A stretch of DNA of 64,000 bases from Streptococcus australis ATCC 700641 (GTDB taxonomy: Bacteria > Bacillota > Bacilli > Lactobacillales > Streptococcaceae). The notes beneath the pieces are model-generated. The model worked only from the letters and a program-made list of their open reading frames with translations. It did no database searches and had not been told where the DNA came from. This document shows positions 20,264 through 29,513 of this stretch, in pieces (the stretch's first letter is position 1; each line of letters begins with the position of its first letter). A program made the translations under genes and the position numbers. The DNA lies in the NCBI RefSeq assembly GCF_000186465.1, contig NZ_GL636091.1:1622981-1686980 (forward strand), given 5' to 3'.

Positions 20264-20283
20264 TTCCTTATATGCTTAGTTAA

Positions 20284-20292
20284 ATTATACCA
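20284..20292 (-). promoter_or_regulatory. extended -10 promoter for deoD leader
   Basis: TGG-TATAAT on the minus strand between the CLC gene stop and the structured leader; no good -35 is seen, as usual for extended -10 promoters. Confidence 0.65.
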
Positions 20293-20342
20293 TAAGAAGA
20301 TAGGTTTCATCTAGCTTGTAGGGTAAATCACCTACATAAAAA

Positions 20343-21617
20343 CTACTGAATCTTATCTACTGGAGACTCCTTGATTTTTTTCCCCATGAGATGATCCAAT
20401 CCTTTGGAGAAACCAACAGTTAGAAAAGCTGTCAGCAAGAGATAGGGTAGAGCTGTTAACCCTTGTCCCGTAAACCCAAGGACCAAGCCAGTTGCAGATA
20501 AGGGAGCTTTTAAGGTCACTGTCAAAAAGCAAACCGAACCTAGGAGAAAGAAAGCTGGAGTATTTCCAACACCAAGTACCAAAGAGATGAGGGCTGCTCC
20601 TGCCATTCCCAGTGCAAAGGAAGGCGTCAGAGTCCCTCCATAGGCACCTGCCCAAAAGGTAAGCAGAACGACTAGAGCTTTTAGGGTAAACAGGAGTAGA
20701 ATCGTCTGCCATGTGGCCCCATTGAGGATTTCCTGAGCCATCATCCGCCCATTTCCAAGCAGGTGGGGCTGGAAGCTTGCTAGACCAGCTAGGAAAACAA
20801 ATGCTAATGGCAAAGTGATAAGAATTCGTTTGTCCTTGATTCGATGATTGGCGGCCTTCTTTGTGAAACGGGCAAAGAGCCAGGCGACTGGAGTCAGGAG
20901 GGCAATGAAGATAACCATCTGCCACAAGACTGTAGGTGACCAAGTTATTTCGGGCACTTGATAGAGGGCTCTGTCTGAAATGACCCAACCCGCCGTATAA
21001 GTAGCCACATAAGTGGTAATCCCAGCCAAGACAAAGCGTTTCATCGAAAATGCCAGCCCCAAGGTTTCAAAGATAAAAAAGACACTGGTTAGTGGCACTT
21101 GGTAGACCGCTGCCAAGCCTGCGCCAGCCCCGCAAGCGATTAGAAACATGCGGTCCTGAAACGATAAGTCTAGTACTCGTCCAAGAGGAGGCGCCAACAA
21201 GGCCCCAATCTCCCGTGGTGCTACTTCTTTTCCTACTGGTGCACCAGCTCCTACAGCAATTATTTGCCAGGTGGAATGGAGCATCTGCTTCCAGAAATGA
21301 AGGCGAGTACATGAAGATTCCTCCTTCATCTGGCCCTTAACAGAGAGAATATTTCCCTTTCGCTGTAGGAGATACCAGACCAAGGCTGAGCTGGCACCAA
21401 CAAGAAACAGACTGAGCAAAATCCGTGAAGGCGCCACTCCATCCGTCAAGAAGCCAGACTGGTGCTCTGAACGACCAAAAGCCAATCCTTCCACTAACTC
21501 TAAAAGGTAATGAAGCAGGATACCCGCTAAACCCGAAACAAGCCCAAGCAGACAAGCTGCTAGGACTAGTCTTCGTTTATTGGGAATTGTTTTAAGGGAT
21601 CTCACAATTCTTTCCAA
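20343..21617 (-). CDS. CLC-family chloride channel/antiporter
   Basis: A 424-residue polytopic protein of the CLC superfamily. The selectivity segment reads GAGAPVGKEVAPREIGALL with the GKExxP core and gating Glu; a second anion-binding segment is AYGGTLTPSFALGMAG. About ten or more membrane segments are apparent. The longest frame begins with TTG, five bases after the punA stop; a GTG four codons later is an alternative, and neither has a clear ribosome site, suggesting coupling to punA. Ion specificity cannot be fixed, but this protein differs from the CLC-F-like one at 29979. Confidence 0.85.
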   Translation of the reverse strand: MERIVRSLKTIPNKRRLVLAACLLGLVSGLAGILLHYLLELVEGLAFGRSEHQSGFLTDGVAPSRILLSLFLVGASSALVWYLLQRKGNILSVKGQMKEESSCTRLHFWKQMLHSTWQIIAVGAGAPVGKEVAPREIGALLAPPLGRVLDLSFQDRMFLIACGAGAGLAAVYQVPLTSVFFIFETLGLAFSMKRFVLAGITTYVATYTAGWVISDRALYQVPEITWSPTVLWQMVIFIALLTPVAWLFARFTKKAANHRIKDKRILITLPLAFVFLAGLASFQPHLLGNGRMMAQEILNGATWQTILLLFTLKALVVLLTFWAGAYGGTLTPSFALGMAGAALISLVLGVGNTPAFFLLGSVCFLTVTLKAPLSATGLVLGFTGQGLTALPYLLLTAFLTVGFSKGLDHLMGKKIKESPVDKIQ

Positions 21618-21622
21618 GGTTC

Positions 21623-22432
21623 TTACAATTCAGCAAGAATAGCTTTAAGCAAGCCTTTGAAGTCACCCTTAACGCGTTCTGTCACTTCGACTACTTCTTC
21701 GTGGTTGAGCTCTTCTTGGAAACCAGCTGCAAAGTTGGTAATACATGAAATACCAAGAACCTTCAAACCAGAGTGAGCAGCAACGATAACCTCAGGAACT
21801 GTAGACATACCGACAGCATCTGCACCAAGAGTCTTATACGCACGGATTTCAGCTGGAGTTTCATAAGTTGGACCAGTCACACCGATATAAACCCCATCAT
21901 CCAATTTAATGCCCAATTTGTCTGCTACTTGATGAGCAGTCTCGCGGTATTCTGGAGTGTAAGCTTTGGACATATCAGGGAAACGTGGACCAAAGTCTTC
22001 CAAGTTTTCACCGATCAATGGGTTTTGACCTGTCATATTGATGTGGTCAGTAATAGCCATCAAGGTACCAGGACCGAAGCCGATACCTCCAGCAGCGTTG
22101 GTGACAAGCACTCCTTCACATCCCAAAACTTTCATGACACGAACTGGGAAAGTCACCACTTCCAATGGGTTTCCTTCGTAGAAGTGGAAACGTCCTTGAA
22201 GGGCCAAGACTTTACGTCCAGCAAGATCACCATAAACCAATTTACCAGCATGTCCGACTACTGTTGATTGACCCCAGTTTGGAATGTCAGAGTAGTCTAC
22301 TACAACTGCATTTTCGATTTCTTCAGCCAATTCTCCAAGGCCTGATCCAAGGATCAAACCAAACTCAGGAGCTTCGATTCCTTTGCCCTTCAAAAATGCT
22401 GCTGTTTCATTGATTTTTGCTAATAATGTCAT
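21623..22432 (-). CDS. punA: purine nucleoside phosphorylase I (PunA type)
   Basis: Trimeric PNP specific for inosine and guanosine. The 269-residue protein has GLILGSGLGELAEEI with the phosphate-binding loop, GRFHFYEGNPLE and VTNAAGGIGFGPGTL motifs of the family. It complements DeoD in purine salvage and shares the rpiA/deoB-led gene group, lying 12 nt after the DUF1697 gene. Confidence 0.95.
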   Translation of the reverse strand: MTLLAKINETAAFLKGKGIEAPEFGLILGSGLGELAEEIENAVVVDYSDIPNWGQSTVVGHAGKLVYGDLAGRKVLALQGRFHFYEGNPLEVVTFPVRVMKVLGCEGVLVTNAAGGIGFGPGTLMAITDHINMTGQNPLIGENLEDFGPRFPDMSKAYTPEYRETAHQVADKLGIKLDDGVYIGVTGPTYETPAEIRAYKTLGADAVGMSTVPEVIVAAHSGLKVLGISCITNFAAGFQEELNHEEVVEVTERVKGDFKGLLKAILAEL

Positions 22433-22444
22433 TGTGTTCTCCTT

Positions 22445-22987
22445 TTATTTTTTAAGTAATGTACCGATTTTGTCAAAGGTATTGGCGTTGCGAATAGTCA
22501 TCTGGCGATAGAAAGGCATCTTCATCAGATGTTTGTGGTAGGCCGTTTTAGCATAGCTTGCTTCCGAGAATTTCCCCCAGAAAACCGCTACCTTGCCAAA
22601 GTGGAGCACTTCTTCTCCCAAATCTAAAGCAAGCAGCTTCTCTTCTACGGTTTCCCTACCCAAGCCCTCGGTGTAAAAGAGGACATCCTTACGAGCCATT
22701 TCTTTTGACCACCATTTCGGCAAGCTCGCACATTCTGCTTCATAGTCTTCTCGACTCAGGAGAGAAAAGCGCTCAATAAAGGGATAATGGTTCTCAAAGA
22801 AGGTCGACAGCCCCTCCACTAACTGAGACCGCGAAAGATCCGTCGTAAAGAAGATATTGCCACTGTTGATGTAGGTTTCCACCTGGCTGAGGCCTAGATC
22901 CGTCAATTGCTGACGCAGATCCGCCATGACCACCTTATTCTTGCCGCCAACATTGATTCCTCTTACGAGTAAGGCAAATCGCGTCAT
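22445..22987 (-). CDS. DUF1697 family protein
   Basis: A 180-residue soluble protein starting MTRFALLVRGINVGGKNKV, the characteristic N-terminus of DUF1697, followed by ETYINSGNIFF. Function is unknown. It starts immediately after the deoB stop and is probably translationally coupled between deoB and punA, an arrangement shared with pneumococcus. Confidence 0.88.
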   Translation of the reverse strand: MTRFALLVRGINVGGKNKVVMADLRQQLTDLGLSQVETYINSGNIFFTTDLSRSQLVEGLSTFFENHYPFIERFSLLSREDYEAECASLPKWWSKEMARKDVLFYTEGLGRETVEEKLLALDLGEEVLHFGKVAVFWGKFSEASYAKTAYHKHLMKMPFYRQMTIRNANTFDKIGTLLKK

Positions 22988-22988
22988 C

Positions 22989-24200
22989 TTAGACCAATTT
23001 ATCTAAGAAGCTTTCACCGATCATGGCTTTCTCCACACCGAAGTTGTCCGCCACTGTAGCTGAGATATCCGCAAAGTGTCCAACAGGGATCAAGCCACTA
23101 CCTTTGAAGGATGGGCTATAAGCCAAGAATGGGATGTATTCACGCGTATGGTCTGTACCAGCGTAAGTTGGGTCATTTCCGTGGTCAGCCGTGATCATCA
23201 AGAGATCATCTTCTTTCATAGCAGCGATGATTTCTGGCAAGCGCTCATCAAACTCATGCAAGCAATCACGGTAACCGTGTGGATCACGACGGTGTCCATA
23301 AAGGGCATCGAAGTCTACCAAGTTAGTGAATGAGAATCCATGTTTAAAGTCTTCTGATTTCATAGCCTTGATCAAGTTGTCAATACCGTGGCTGTTTGAT
23401 TTGTTGTGGCCCATATCGTGGTTGATACCAGCACCATTGAAGATATCACTAATCTTACCAACTGAGTAAGTATCGATACCAGCTTCGTTCAATTTGTCCA
23501 AAACAGTTGGCGCAAATGGTGAAACAGCCAAGTCACGACGGTTGGCCGTACGTGTGAAGTTTCCTGGTTCCCCAACATATGGACGAGCAATAATCCGTCC
23601 AAGAAGTGCTGGACGTTCCAATGTAATAGAACGAGCATATTCACAGATACGGTAGAGTTCATCCAAAGGAATAATCTCTTCGTGGGCTGCGATTTGAAGA
23701 ACTGGGTCAGCTGATGTATAGATGATTAACTCGCCTGTTTCCATTTGACGTGGTCCGAAGTCATCGATGACCGCTGTACCAGAATAAGGTTTGTTAGCTT
23801 CGCGGATGACCTTACGACCTGAGAATTCTTCAATCTTAGTAATAATTTCTTCTGGGAATCCATTCCAGAAAGTATCAAACGGTTCTGTAATATTAAGACC
23901 CATGATTTCCCAGTGACCTGTCATGGTATCTTTTCCAAGAGAGACTTCTTCTAACTTCGTTGCGTAACCAGTTGGATTGCTCTCAGCAGGTACAGTCTTT
24001 AAGGGTTGTTCACGCGGAATATTTCCAAGACCAAGCTTTGCCATGTTTGGTACATTCAAACCAACTGCTTTTGAAATGTGTCCAAGTGTGTCAGATGCGC
24101 CATCAGGTACACCGGCATTGACAAAGTTATTAGCATCTGGAGCTGCTCCGATCCCTACTGAATCCAATACAACTAAATGCATACGATTAAATTTTGGCAT
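22989..24200 (-). CDS. deoB: phosphopentomutase
   Basis: Interconverts (deoxy)ribose-1-phosphate and -5-phosphate, linking nucleoside breakdown to the pentose pathway. The 403-residue metalloenzyme of the alkaline phosphatase superfamily shows [13 protein letters not shown] with a metal Asp at the N-terminus, [11 protein letters not shown] with the phosphorylated Thr, and [18 protein letters not shown] near the C-terminus. It heads deoB-DUF1697-punA-clc-deoD and has a cre-overlapped promoter. Confidence 0.96.
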   Translation of the reverse strand: MPKFNRMHLVVLDSVGIGAAPDANNFVNAGVPDGASDTLGHISKAVGLNVPNMAKLGLGNIPREQPLKTVPAESNPTGYATKLEEVSLGKDTMTGHWEIMGLNITEPFDTFWNGFPEEIITKIEEFSGRKVIREANKPYSGTAVIDDFGPRQMETGELIIYTSADPVLQIAAHEEIIPLDELYRICEYARSITLERPALLGRIIARPYVGEPGNFTRTANRRDLAVSPFAPTVLDKLNEAGIDTYSVGKISDIFNGAGINHDMGHNKSNSHGIDNLIKAMKSEDFKHGFSFTNLVDFDALYGHRRDPHGYRDCLHEFDERLPEIIAAMKEDDLLMITADHGNDPTYAGTDHTREYIPFLAYSPSFKGSGLIPVGHFADISATVADNFGVEKAMIGESFLDKLV

Positions 24201-24234
24201 TTTGAATGTCTCCTTTATAATTTAAACTGAATAC

Positions 24235-24270
24235 AGTATAACACAATTTTTTGAAAATGTAACGCTTTCA
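24235..24270 (-). promoter_or_regulatory. deoB promoter with overlapping CcpA cre site
   Basis: TTACAT (24257-24262), 16-bp spacer and TATACT (24235-24240). The 14-mer TGAAAGCGTTACAT at 24257-24270 matches the cre consensus TGWAARCGYTWNCW at 13 of 14 positions and covers the -35 box, so CcpA binding should block this promoter when glucose is plentiful. Confidence 0.78.
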
Positions 24271-24304
24271 TATAAAATTTTATAAATAAGTTTTATATCC
24301 GTAG

Positions 24305-24329
24305 AAAAAAGGACAAAATGCCCTTTTTA
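24305..24329 (-). terminator. rpiA terminator
   Basis: AAAAAGGGC-ATTTT-GTCCTTTTTT on the minus strand overlaps the rpiA stop codon, a compact intrinsic terminator separating rpiA from deoB. Confidence 0.7.
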
Positions 24330-25004
24330 AAGTGATTTGCTAATGATTTTTGGACCTTCTGGTGTCCCTACGATGACTTTTGAAACCATTCCTAAAAAGA
24401 GACCATGATCGACAACACCGACAGTCCGGTCCAACTCTTCTGCTAAGGCTTCAGCATCTGGGATCACTTTCAAATCCAAATCAATAATAAAGTTCCCTTG
24501 GTCGGTCACAAAGCGCTGGCCATCCTTTTCACGATAAGCTGGTGAATAACCCTTCTTCTCAAAATGACGGAAAAGATTCTCTGCCCCGTATTGAACCACT
24601 TCTACCGGCAGTTTAAAGGCACCAAGCGTCTCCACTTGTTTAGACTCATCGACAATCCAGATGCAGTCTTTTGAGTTGGTCGCAACGATTTTCTCCATCA
24701 AGAGGGCACCGCCCCCACCTTTAATCCCGTTCAAAGCTGGGTCTACTTCATCTGCACCATCTACTGTCAAGTCTACCACTTCTACATCGTCAATGGCTTT
24801 GAGAGGAATTCCCAAGCCTTCTGCCTGTTCATAGGTCACGCTTGAGGTCGTTACAGCAGTAATCTTCAAACCTTCTTCCTTGATGCGACGTCCCAATTCA
24901 GCCACAAAATAATAAGCAGTTGACCCTGTACCAAGACCGACAATCATGCCGTCAGTAACAAACTCAGCCGCCTTAATCCCTACCTGTTCTTTTAGGTTTA
25001 CCAT
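24327..25004 (-). CDS. rpiA: ribose-5-phosphate isomerase A
   Basis: Interconverts ribose-5-phosphate and ribulose-5-phosphate. The 225-residue product has [16 protein letters not shown], the DGADEVDP active-site motif and [11 protein letters not shown]. Two adjacent ATG codons are possible; GGAGG six bases before the second favours 25004. It precedes deoB and, although separated by a terminator and promoter, completes the route from nucleosides to the pentose phosphate pathway. Confidence 0.95.
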   Translation of the reverse strand: MVNLKEQVGIKAAEFVTDGMIVGLGTGSTAYYFVAELGRRIKEEGLKITAVTTSSVTYEQAEGLGIPLKAIDDVEVVDLTVDGADEVDPALNGIKGGGGALLMEKIVATNSKDCIWIVDESKQVETLGAFKLPVEVVQYGAENLFRHFEKKGYSPAYREKDGQRFVTDQGNFIIDLDLKVIPDAEALAEELDRTVGVVDHGLFLGMVSKVIVGTPEGPKIISKSL

Positions 25005-25106
25005 CATAGACCTCCATTTCTATTCATATTTAGTATAGCATATTGGCCGACAGATTTCACTACTTAACTGAAAACCTTTTCAACTTCTCCTTCTAAAAGC
25101 AATATC

Positions 25107-25135
25107 TTGCCCCTCTTGCTAGTTTACGATAGAAT
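25107..25135 (+). promoter_or_regulatory. mnmE promoter
   Basis: TTGCCC (25107-25112), 17-bp spacer, TAGAAT (25130-25135), 31 bp before the chosen mnmE ATG. Confidence 0.6.
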
Positions 25136-25166
25136 AGAAGGGAATACACAGGAAAAGAGAAGATAC

Positions 25167-26540
25167 ATGATTACTAGAGAATTTGATACTATCGCCGCGA
25201 TCTCGACTCCGCTCGGTGAGGGGGCTATCGGAATTGTCCGCCTAAGCGGAACGGATAGCTTTAAAATCGCACAAAAAATCTTCAAGGGTAAAGACTTGAC
25301 CAGCGTGGCTAGCCATACCCTCAACTACGGCCATATCGTGGACCCAGATAAGGATGAGATCCTCGACGAAGTCATGGTTGGAGCCATGCGCTCTCCTAAG
25401 ACCTTCACTCGCGAAGATATCATCGAGATCAACACTCACGGTGGGATTGCGGTGACCAATGAAATCCTGCAATTGGTGATCCGCGAAGGGGCACGTCTTG
25501 CTGAGCCAGGTGAATTTACCAAGCGGGCCTTCCTCAATGGTCGTGTCGATTTGACCCAGGCTGAGGCGGTCATGGATATTATCCGCGCCAAGACCGACAA
25601 GGCTATGAACATCGCCGTCAAACAGTTGGACGGATCCCTGTCTGATCTGATCAACAATACCCGTCAAGAAATCCTCAATACTCTAGCTCAAGTCGAAGTC
25701 AACATCGACTATCCTGAGTACGATGATGTCGAGGAAGCAACCACCGAGATCATCCGCGAAAAGACCACTGAATTCGAAGCCCTCTTGACCAATCTCCTCA
25801 AGACTGCCCGTCGCGGTAAGATCTTGCGTGAAGGGATTTCTACTGCTATCATCGGTCGGCCAAACGTCGGCAAGTCCAGCCTTCTCAACAACCTCCTGCG
25901 TGAGGAAAAAGCCATCGTGACTGATATCGAAGGGACAACCCGGGACGTCATCGAGGAATACGTCAACATCAACGGGGTGCCCCTCAAGCTGGTCGATACG
26001 GCTGGGATCCGCGAGACCGAGGACATCGTCGAACGCATCGGTGTGGAGCGCTCTCGCAAAGCCCTTAAAGAAGCCGACCTGGTCCTTCTGGTCCTCAATG
26101 CCAGTGAACCCTTGACCGATCAGGATCGTCAGTTGCTAGAGATCTCTCAAGATAGCAACCGCATCATCCTCCTCAACAAGGTCGATCTCCCGCAGCAAAT
26201 CGAGTTGGACGAGATTCCTGCCGATCATATCAAGATTTCCGTTCTGAAAAACCAAAATATCAACCAGATCGAAGACCGAATCAATGCCCTCTTCTTCGAA
26301 AATGCTGGCCTGGTCGAGCAAGATGCTACTTATCTCTCCAATGCTCGCCACATCTCTCTCATTGAGAAAGCCGTTGAAAGCCTCCAAGCAGTCAACGAAG
26401 GCCTGGCTATGGGCATGCCAGTAGATCTACTCCAAGTCGATCTGACCCGCACCTGGGAAATTCTCGGAGAAATCACAGGGGATGCCACTCCAGACGAGCT
26501 AATCACCCAACTCTTCAGCCAGTTCTGTCTTGGAAAATAG
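25167..26540 (+). CDS. mnmE: tRNA modification GTPase MnmE
   Basis: GTPase that with MnmG installs the cmnm5 group on U34 of certain tRNAs. The 457-residue protein has an N-terminal folate-binding domain ([20 protein letters not shown]), a helical domain, an inserted G domain with [16 protein letters not shown] and NKVD, and the C-terminal catalytic CLGK motif at the very end. The open frame has 20 extra codons upstream, but the ATG at 25167 matches the family start. GC content is a little higher than its neighbours. Confidence 0.96.
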   Translation: MITREFDTIAAISTPLGEGAIGIVRLSGTDSFKIAQKIFKGKDLTSVASHTLNYGHIVDPDKDEILDEVMVGAMRSPKTFTREDIIEINTHGGIAVTNEILQLVIREGARLAEPGEFTKRAFLNGRVDLTQAEAVMDIIRAKTDKAMNIAVKQLDGSLSDLINNTRQEILNTLAQVEVNIDYPEYDDVEEATTEIIREKTTEFEALLTNLLKTARRGKILREGISTAIIGRPNVGKSSLLNNLLREEKAIVTDIEGTTRDVIEEYVNINGVPLKLVDTAGIRETEDIVERIGVERSRKALKEADLVLLVLNASEPLTDQDRQLLEISQDSNRIILLNKVDLPQQIELDEIPADHIKISVLKNQNINQIEDRINALFFENAGLVEQDATYLSNARHISLIEKAVESLQAVNEGLAMGMPVDLLQVDLTRTWEILGEITGDATPDELITQLFSQFCLGK

Positions 26541-26545
26541 AATTC

Positions 26546-26577
26546 AAAAAAATCGTATGTTGCAAACATACGATTTT
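26546..26577. terminator. bidirectional terminator between mnmE and prsW
   Basis: AAATCGTATGTT/AACATACGATTT stem with T-runs on both strands separates the convergent mnmE and PrsW genes. Confidence 0.85.
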
Positions 26578-26584
26578 TCTATTA

Positions 26585-27397
26585 TTAATTTCCTTGGTCC
26601 AGACTTTGAACAGTGAGGTAGGCTTGGTAGACCAAGAAGAGTCCTACTGCTGTCAAGAATGGAATAGCGAGAGGGAGTTCTGTCTCGATTTGGCCAAATG
26701 GTGAATTGCCGACAAAGTGAAGGCCAAAACCAGATACAAAATAGAACCAACCCGTCAGCATCAACTCCTTGCGACCTTTTGTCGCTTGGACGATCAAGAA
26801 GAGACCCACCATGAAGAGGGCTGTGTAGACCCAGTGTGATACGACTCCATTCATGATCCGACCTAGGATACCAGATACTGCGTAAGAGAAGCCTTCTGGC
26901 ATGTCTTGACGGATATAGGCAAAGTCCTCCACAATCTGGAAACCAAGACCAGATGCAATCGCTAAAAGGAAGATAGATTTGATCCGACGCACATTGAACA
27001 AGTAGAGGACAAAGAAGATCGGAATCAACTTGAAGGGTTCCTCAAAGAGGGGGCCTGCAATCGCACTCTCATACTGGTTCCAAAAATCGCTATTTGGCGC
27101 TACCGCTTGAATCATCTCGTGGAAATAAGTGTTGGCAAAACTAGATAACCAACCTGCGATAAAGCCCCCACCTAGAAGAGAAAAGAGAACCGGAATCCAA
27201 GACAACTTCCACTTCTTGGCGAAATGAAAGAGAGCCCAAACTGCAGGAATCGCATAAACTAGGAGCAAGAGGACAGAGATACCAATGATCCCATACTGAC
27301 TGCCTGTCATCCAACCAGCTGTGATAGACTGCGTCTCATAGGCCAGACCAATCGAGAGCAAGAATAAAAATAGAAACAAAATCGATTTGCGTTTCAT
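26585..27397 (-). CDS. PrsW family intramembrane metalloprotease
   Basis: A 270-residue protein with about eight membrane segments. It carries the PrsW motifs: FEEPFK (E119/E120), FQIVEDFAY (E157/D158), SHWVYTA (H188) and GLHFVGNS. In Bacillus PrsW starts cleavage of the anti-sigma factor RsiW; the target in streptococci is not known. It stands alone, with a terminator on its downstream side. Confidence 0.85.
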   Translation of the reverse strand: MKRKSILFLFLFLLSIGLAYETQSITAGWMTGSQYGIIGISVLLLLVYAIPAVWALFHFAKKWKLSWIPVLFSLLGGGFIAGWLSSFANTYFHEMIQAVAPNSDFWNQYESAIAGPLFEEPFKLIPIFFVLYLFNVRRIKSIFLLAIASGLGFQIVEDFAYIRQDMPEGFSYAVSGILGRIMNGVVSHWVYTALFMVGLFLIVQATKGRKELMLTGWFYFVSGFGLHFVGNSPFGQIETELPLAIPFLTAVGLFLVYQAYLTVQSLDQGN

Positions 27398-27530
27398 AAA
27401 AAACCTTTCTTTAAAACAATTAAAAAGCTGGAATCCCAGTCTTTTTGTCTATATGGATATTGTAACAATAAAAGCTTAAAAAAACAATAAATGGAAATCA
27501 TAAAGGCAATAATCTACAATTCATCATTTT

Positions 27531-28154
27531 CTAATCTTCCCATTTTGGTTGGCTAATTTCTGCAAAGGTATCGTCCTGATGGATCGCTTTTTCCACCTTC
27601 TCCACTGGGACGACTTGGAGCGGGATCTTCTTAAAAGGTCCCCAGTCTGTGACGATTGTCATTCGATACTGCTTCTTCATGACCCAGCATTTTTCTTCCC
27701 TTACATCGACATTCCCTACTCGTACTTGATGCTGGTAGCTTTCATGGATTAAGCATTGAGTCAAGGCTCTGAGCCGCTCACCCTCATCTGCTATCTCCAA
27801 CTCGGCCAGCAGCTCTTGATCACTGACATCTTTTATCAAGATACTTCTTAGGTAGCTATCAAACCCTTTCAGATACTTGAATCCTAGCCAAAGCAAGCCC
27901 AGGATTAAGGCGAAAAAGAGGATGATTAAGATATAAAAGAGAAAGATTGGAAAGTCTGAGCCTTTTGCATTGGACTCACCAGTGAAAAACAAGAAGACAA
28001 GACTCAGCAAGAATAGCCCTGGCATCAGAAAGAAAATCCAGAAGATGGTCGATCCGTACACAAGAAAATCAGAGAGATTTTTCCCCACAACTAAGGCTCC
28101 AATGGAGGCTTTCTTTGGTGTTCCCATCTTGGCTGACTGATTCATTTTCCCCAT
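27531..28154 (-). CDS. hypothetical membrane protein
   Basis: A 207-residue protein I cannot place in a family. It has a polar N-terminus, two or three membrane segments between about residues 32 and 92, then a soluble acidic domain of about 110 residues containing CLIHESYQHQVRVGNVDV. AAAGGAG six to seven bases before ATG at 28154 supports the start. An extended -10 TATAAT lies about 150 bp upstream (28303-28308), giving a long untranslated leader. Confidence 0.7.
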   Translation of the reverse strand: MGKMNQSAKMGTPKKASIGALVVGKNLSDFLVYGSTIFWIFFLMPGLFLLSLVFLFFTGESNAKGSDFPIFLFYILIILFFALILGLLWLGFKYLKGFDSYLRSILIKDVSDQELLAELEIADEGERLRALTQCLIHESYQHQVRVGNVDVREEKCWVMKKQYRMTIVTDWGPFKKIPLQVVPVEKVEKAIHQDDTFAEISQPKWED

Positions 28155-28302
28155 GACCTACTCCTTTCGATCTATCTACCACATTCCCATCTTATATAAG
28201 GCTCTACAAACTATTGCAACTATGACACATCATCGTCTGAAAGTTATCCTCTCAAGGCAACCCTTGCTCAGTAAGTGAAATTGATTGTTCTCATTTTCCA
28301 CT

Positions 28303-28308
28303 ATTATA
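28303..28308 (-). promoter_or_regulatory. candidate -10 for the 27531-28154 gene
   Basis: TATAAT with a TGA just upstream on the minus strand; the -35 is poor. The only good candidate in the 395-bp gap 28155-28549, which otherwise holds the duplicated tRNA 3' end and AT-rich sequence without ORFs. Confidence 0.45.
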
Positions 28309-28345
28309 TCATACAAGCACTTTCCCCAAGATCCATACTTCCATA

Positions 28346-28405
28346 AACCAACAAAAAAACACTGAATCTTCAGTGTTTTCTTTTCTATTTCTGTCCCCTG
28401 CAGGA
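28346..28405 (-). repeat. duplicated 3' end of tRNA-Arg plus terminator
   Basis: About 58 bp nearly identical to 29354-29413: AACCAACAAAAAAACACTG, the hairpin ACTGAAT/ATTCAGT region with one changed base, and CTGTCCCCTGC, the last 11 bases of tRNA-Arg. The 5' part of the tRNA is missing. It brackets about 950 bp containing one AT-rich lipoprotein gene, the pattern left by a site-specific integration at a tRNA 3' end. Confidence 0.75.
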
Positions 28406-28549
28406 ACATAAAATATGCTTAGAAAGCCTATTCTAATAAGATTGAGGATAAACTTGATCAATATTTGGTCAAATTTTTGGCTAAATTATTTTTGGATTAA
28501 CCTTCATGTTTTTATAAGAAATGAAATTTGATAAGACATTTTATCTTTT

Positions 28550-29224
28550 TTATGACTTACTATTTTTAAATATGGTTGATGTTATTTGAACTGTTTTTTC
28601 CTCTGAAATCATCTGAATTGTAATACTATAAATTGTATAACTAGAGTAACTTATTCTTATTCGACAGACAGTATCTTCTGGCATAAAGTACTTGTTTTTA
28701 AGATGTTTATAGAGATCCGAGTGATTTTCTGGTGCATAGATGATATCACGAAGTTCTGTTTCTGCACTCTTGAATGTTTCTTTCACATCTAAATAAGCAA
28801 AATGATCTCTTTTAATAACTAAATTAAGAATTTCCTCATCAAATAAAGGATTTATTTCCGATTCATAATTTAACTTCCCATTAGAATATGTAACCGGAAC
28901 AGTTTCGTTATTCTCCCCAATTGTTATTGTATAATCACCTTTAATATCAGCTTGAGTAATATCTAAATCCACTTCGTATTTTTTTACTTCATCTTGATTT
29001 TCTATATAAACTCTACTAGAGTATGCCTTTAATCCCGTAAAATCCTTCTTGTCTTGTTCTAAAAATTTAAACATAGGTTCAAACGTTTTTTCGAATTCGT
29101 ACTGCTTCTTTGTCCTGTTTTTGGGAATGGTTTCTCCACCCAAACTACATCCATTTAGAGCAAAAAGGGGTAAGATCATTAGCACTATACTAATACCCAA
29201 AAATAAGCGTTTAAGTTTCTTCAT
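28550..29224 (-). CDS. putative lipoprotein, AT-rich
   Basis: A 224-residue protein with a lipoprotein signal: basic MKKLKR, a hydrophobic core, and a lipobox ending Leu-Asn-Gly-Cys at about residue 26. The mature part is charged, alpha/beta-looking, with no motif I can name. Codon use is clearly more AT-rich than in flanking housekeeping genes. It lies alone between the two copies of the tRNA-Arg 3' end, so it was probably acquired. A TGT-TATAAT promoter lies at 29251-29256. Confidence 0.75.
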   Translation of the reverse strand: MKKLKRLFLGISIVLMILPLFALNGCSLGGETIPKNRTKKQYEFEKTFEPMFKFLEQDKKDFTGLKAYSSRVYIENQDEVKKYEVDLDITQADIKGDYTITIGENNETVPVTYSNGKLNYESEINPLFDEEILNLVIKRDHFAYLDVKETFKSAETELRDIIYAPENHSDLYKHLKNKYFMPEDTVCRIRISYSSYTIYSITIQMISEEKTVQITSTIFKNSKS

Positions 29225-29250
29225 CTTTTTCTCCTAAACATTCTATGTCT

Positions 29251-29259
29251 ATTATAACA
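29251..29259 (-). promoter_or_regulatory. extended -10 promoter of lipoprotein gene
   Basis: TGT-TATAAT on the minus strand, about 27 bp before the lipoprotein ATG. Confidence 0.6.
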
Positions 29260-29357
29260 TAAGAAAGAGAGCGTTTTTTTACCCCGAATTACTTATTTTC
29301 ATGAATTCTAATTACCTAAAATCTGCTATATAATCATCATCTTATGAGTTAATAACC

Positions 29358-29389
29358 AACAAAAAAACACTGAATATTCAGTGTTTTCT
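29358..29389 (-). terminator. tRNA-Arg terminator
   Basis: AACACTGAAT/ATTCAGTGTT stem and T-run on the minus strand, ten bases past the tRNA 3' end. Confidence 0.85.
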
Positions 29390-29398
29390 TTCTACTTC

Positions 29399-29470
29399 TG
29401 TCCCCTGCCGGAATCGAACCAGCAACTACTCCTTAGGAGGGAGTTGTTATATCCATTGAACTAAGGGGAC
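29399..29470 (-). tRNA. tRNA-Arg (CCT anticodon)
   Basis: Minus strand folds as a 72-nt tRNA. The acceptor stem is GTCCCCT/AGGGGAC with an A discriminator. The anticodon stem ACTCC/GGAGT closes loop CTCCTAA, giving anticodon CCT. The T arm contains GGTTCGATTCC. CCA is not encoded. A near-identical copy of its 3' end and terminator lies about 1 kb downstream, marking it as a likely attachment site. Confidence 0.95.
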
Positions 29471-29513
29471 CTATAAAAAAAGAAGCGAGATCACTCCCGC
29501 CTCCTTGTTCGTC

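Noticed and set aside
19936..20292. Purine riboswitch before deoD
   Set aside because: The conserved three-way junction core sequences of purine riboswitches were not found; the region is built from tandem repeats instead.
28346..28405. Second tRNA gene
   Set aside because: Only the last 11 or so bases of the tRNA and its terminator are present; no anticodon or D arm.
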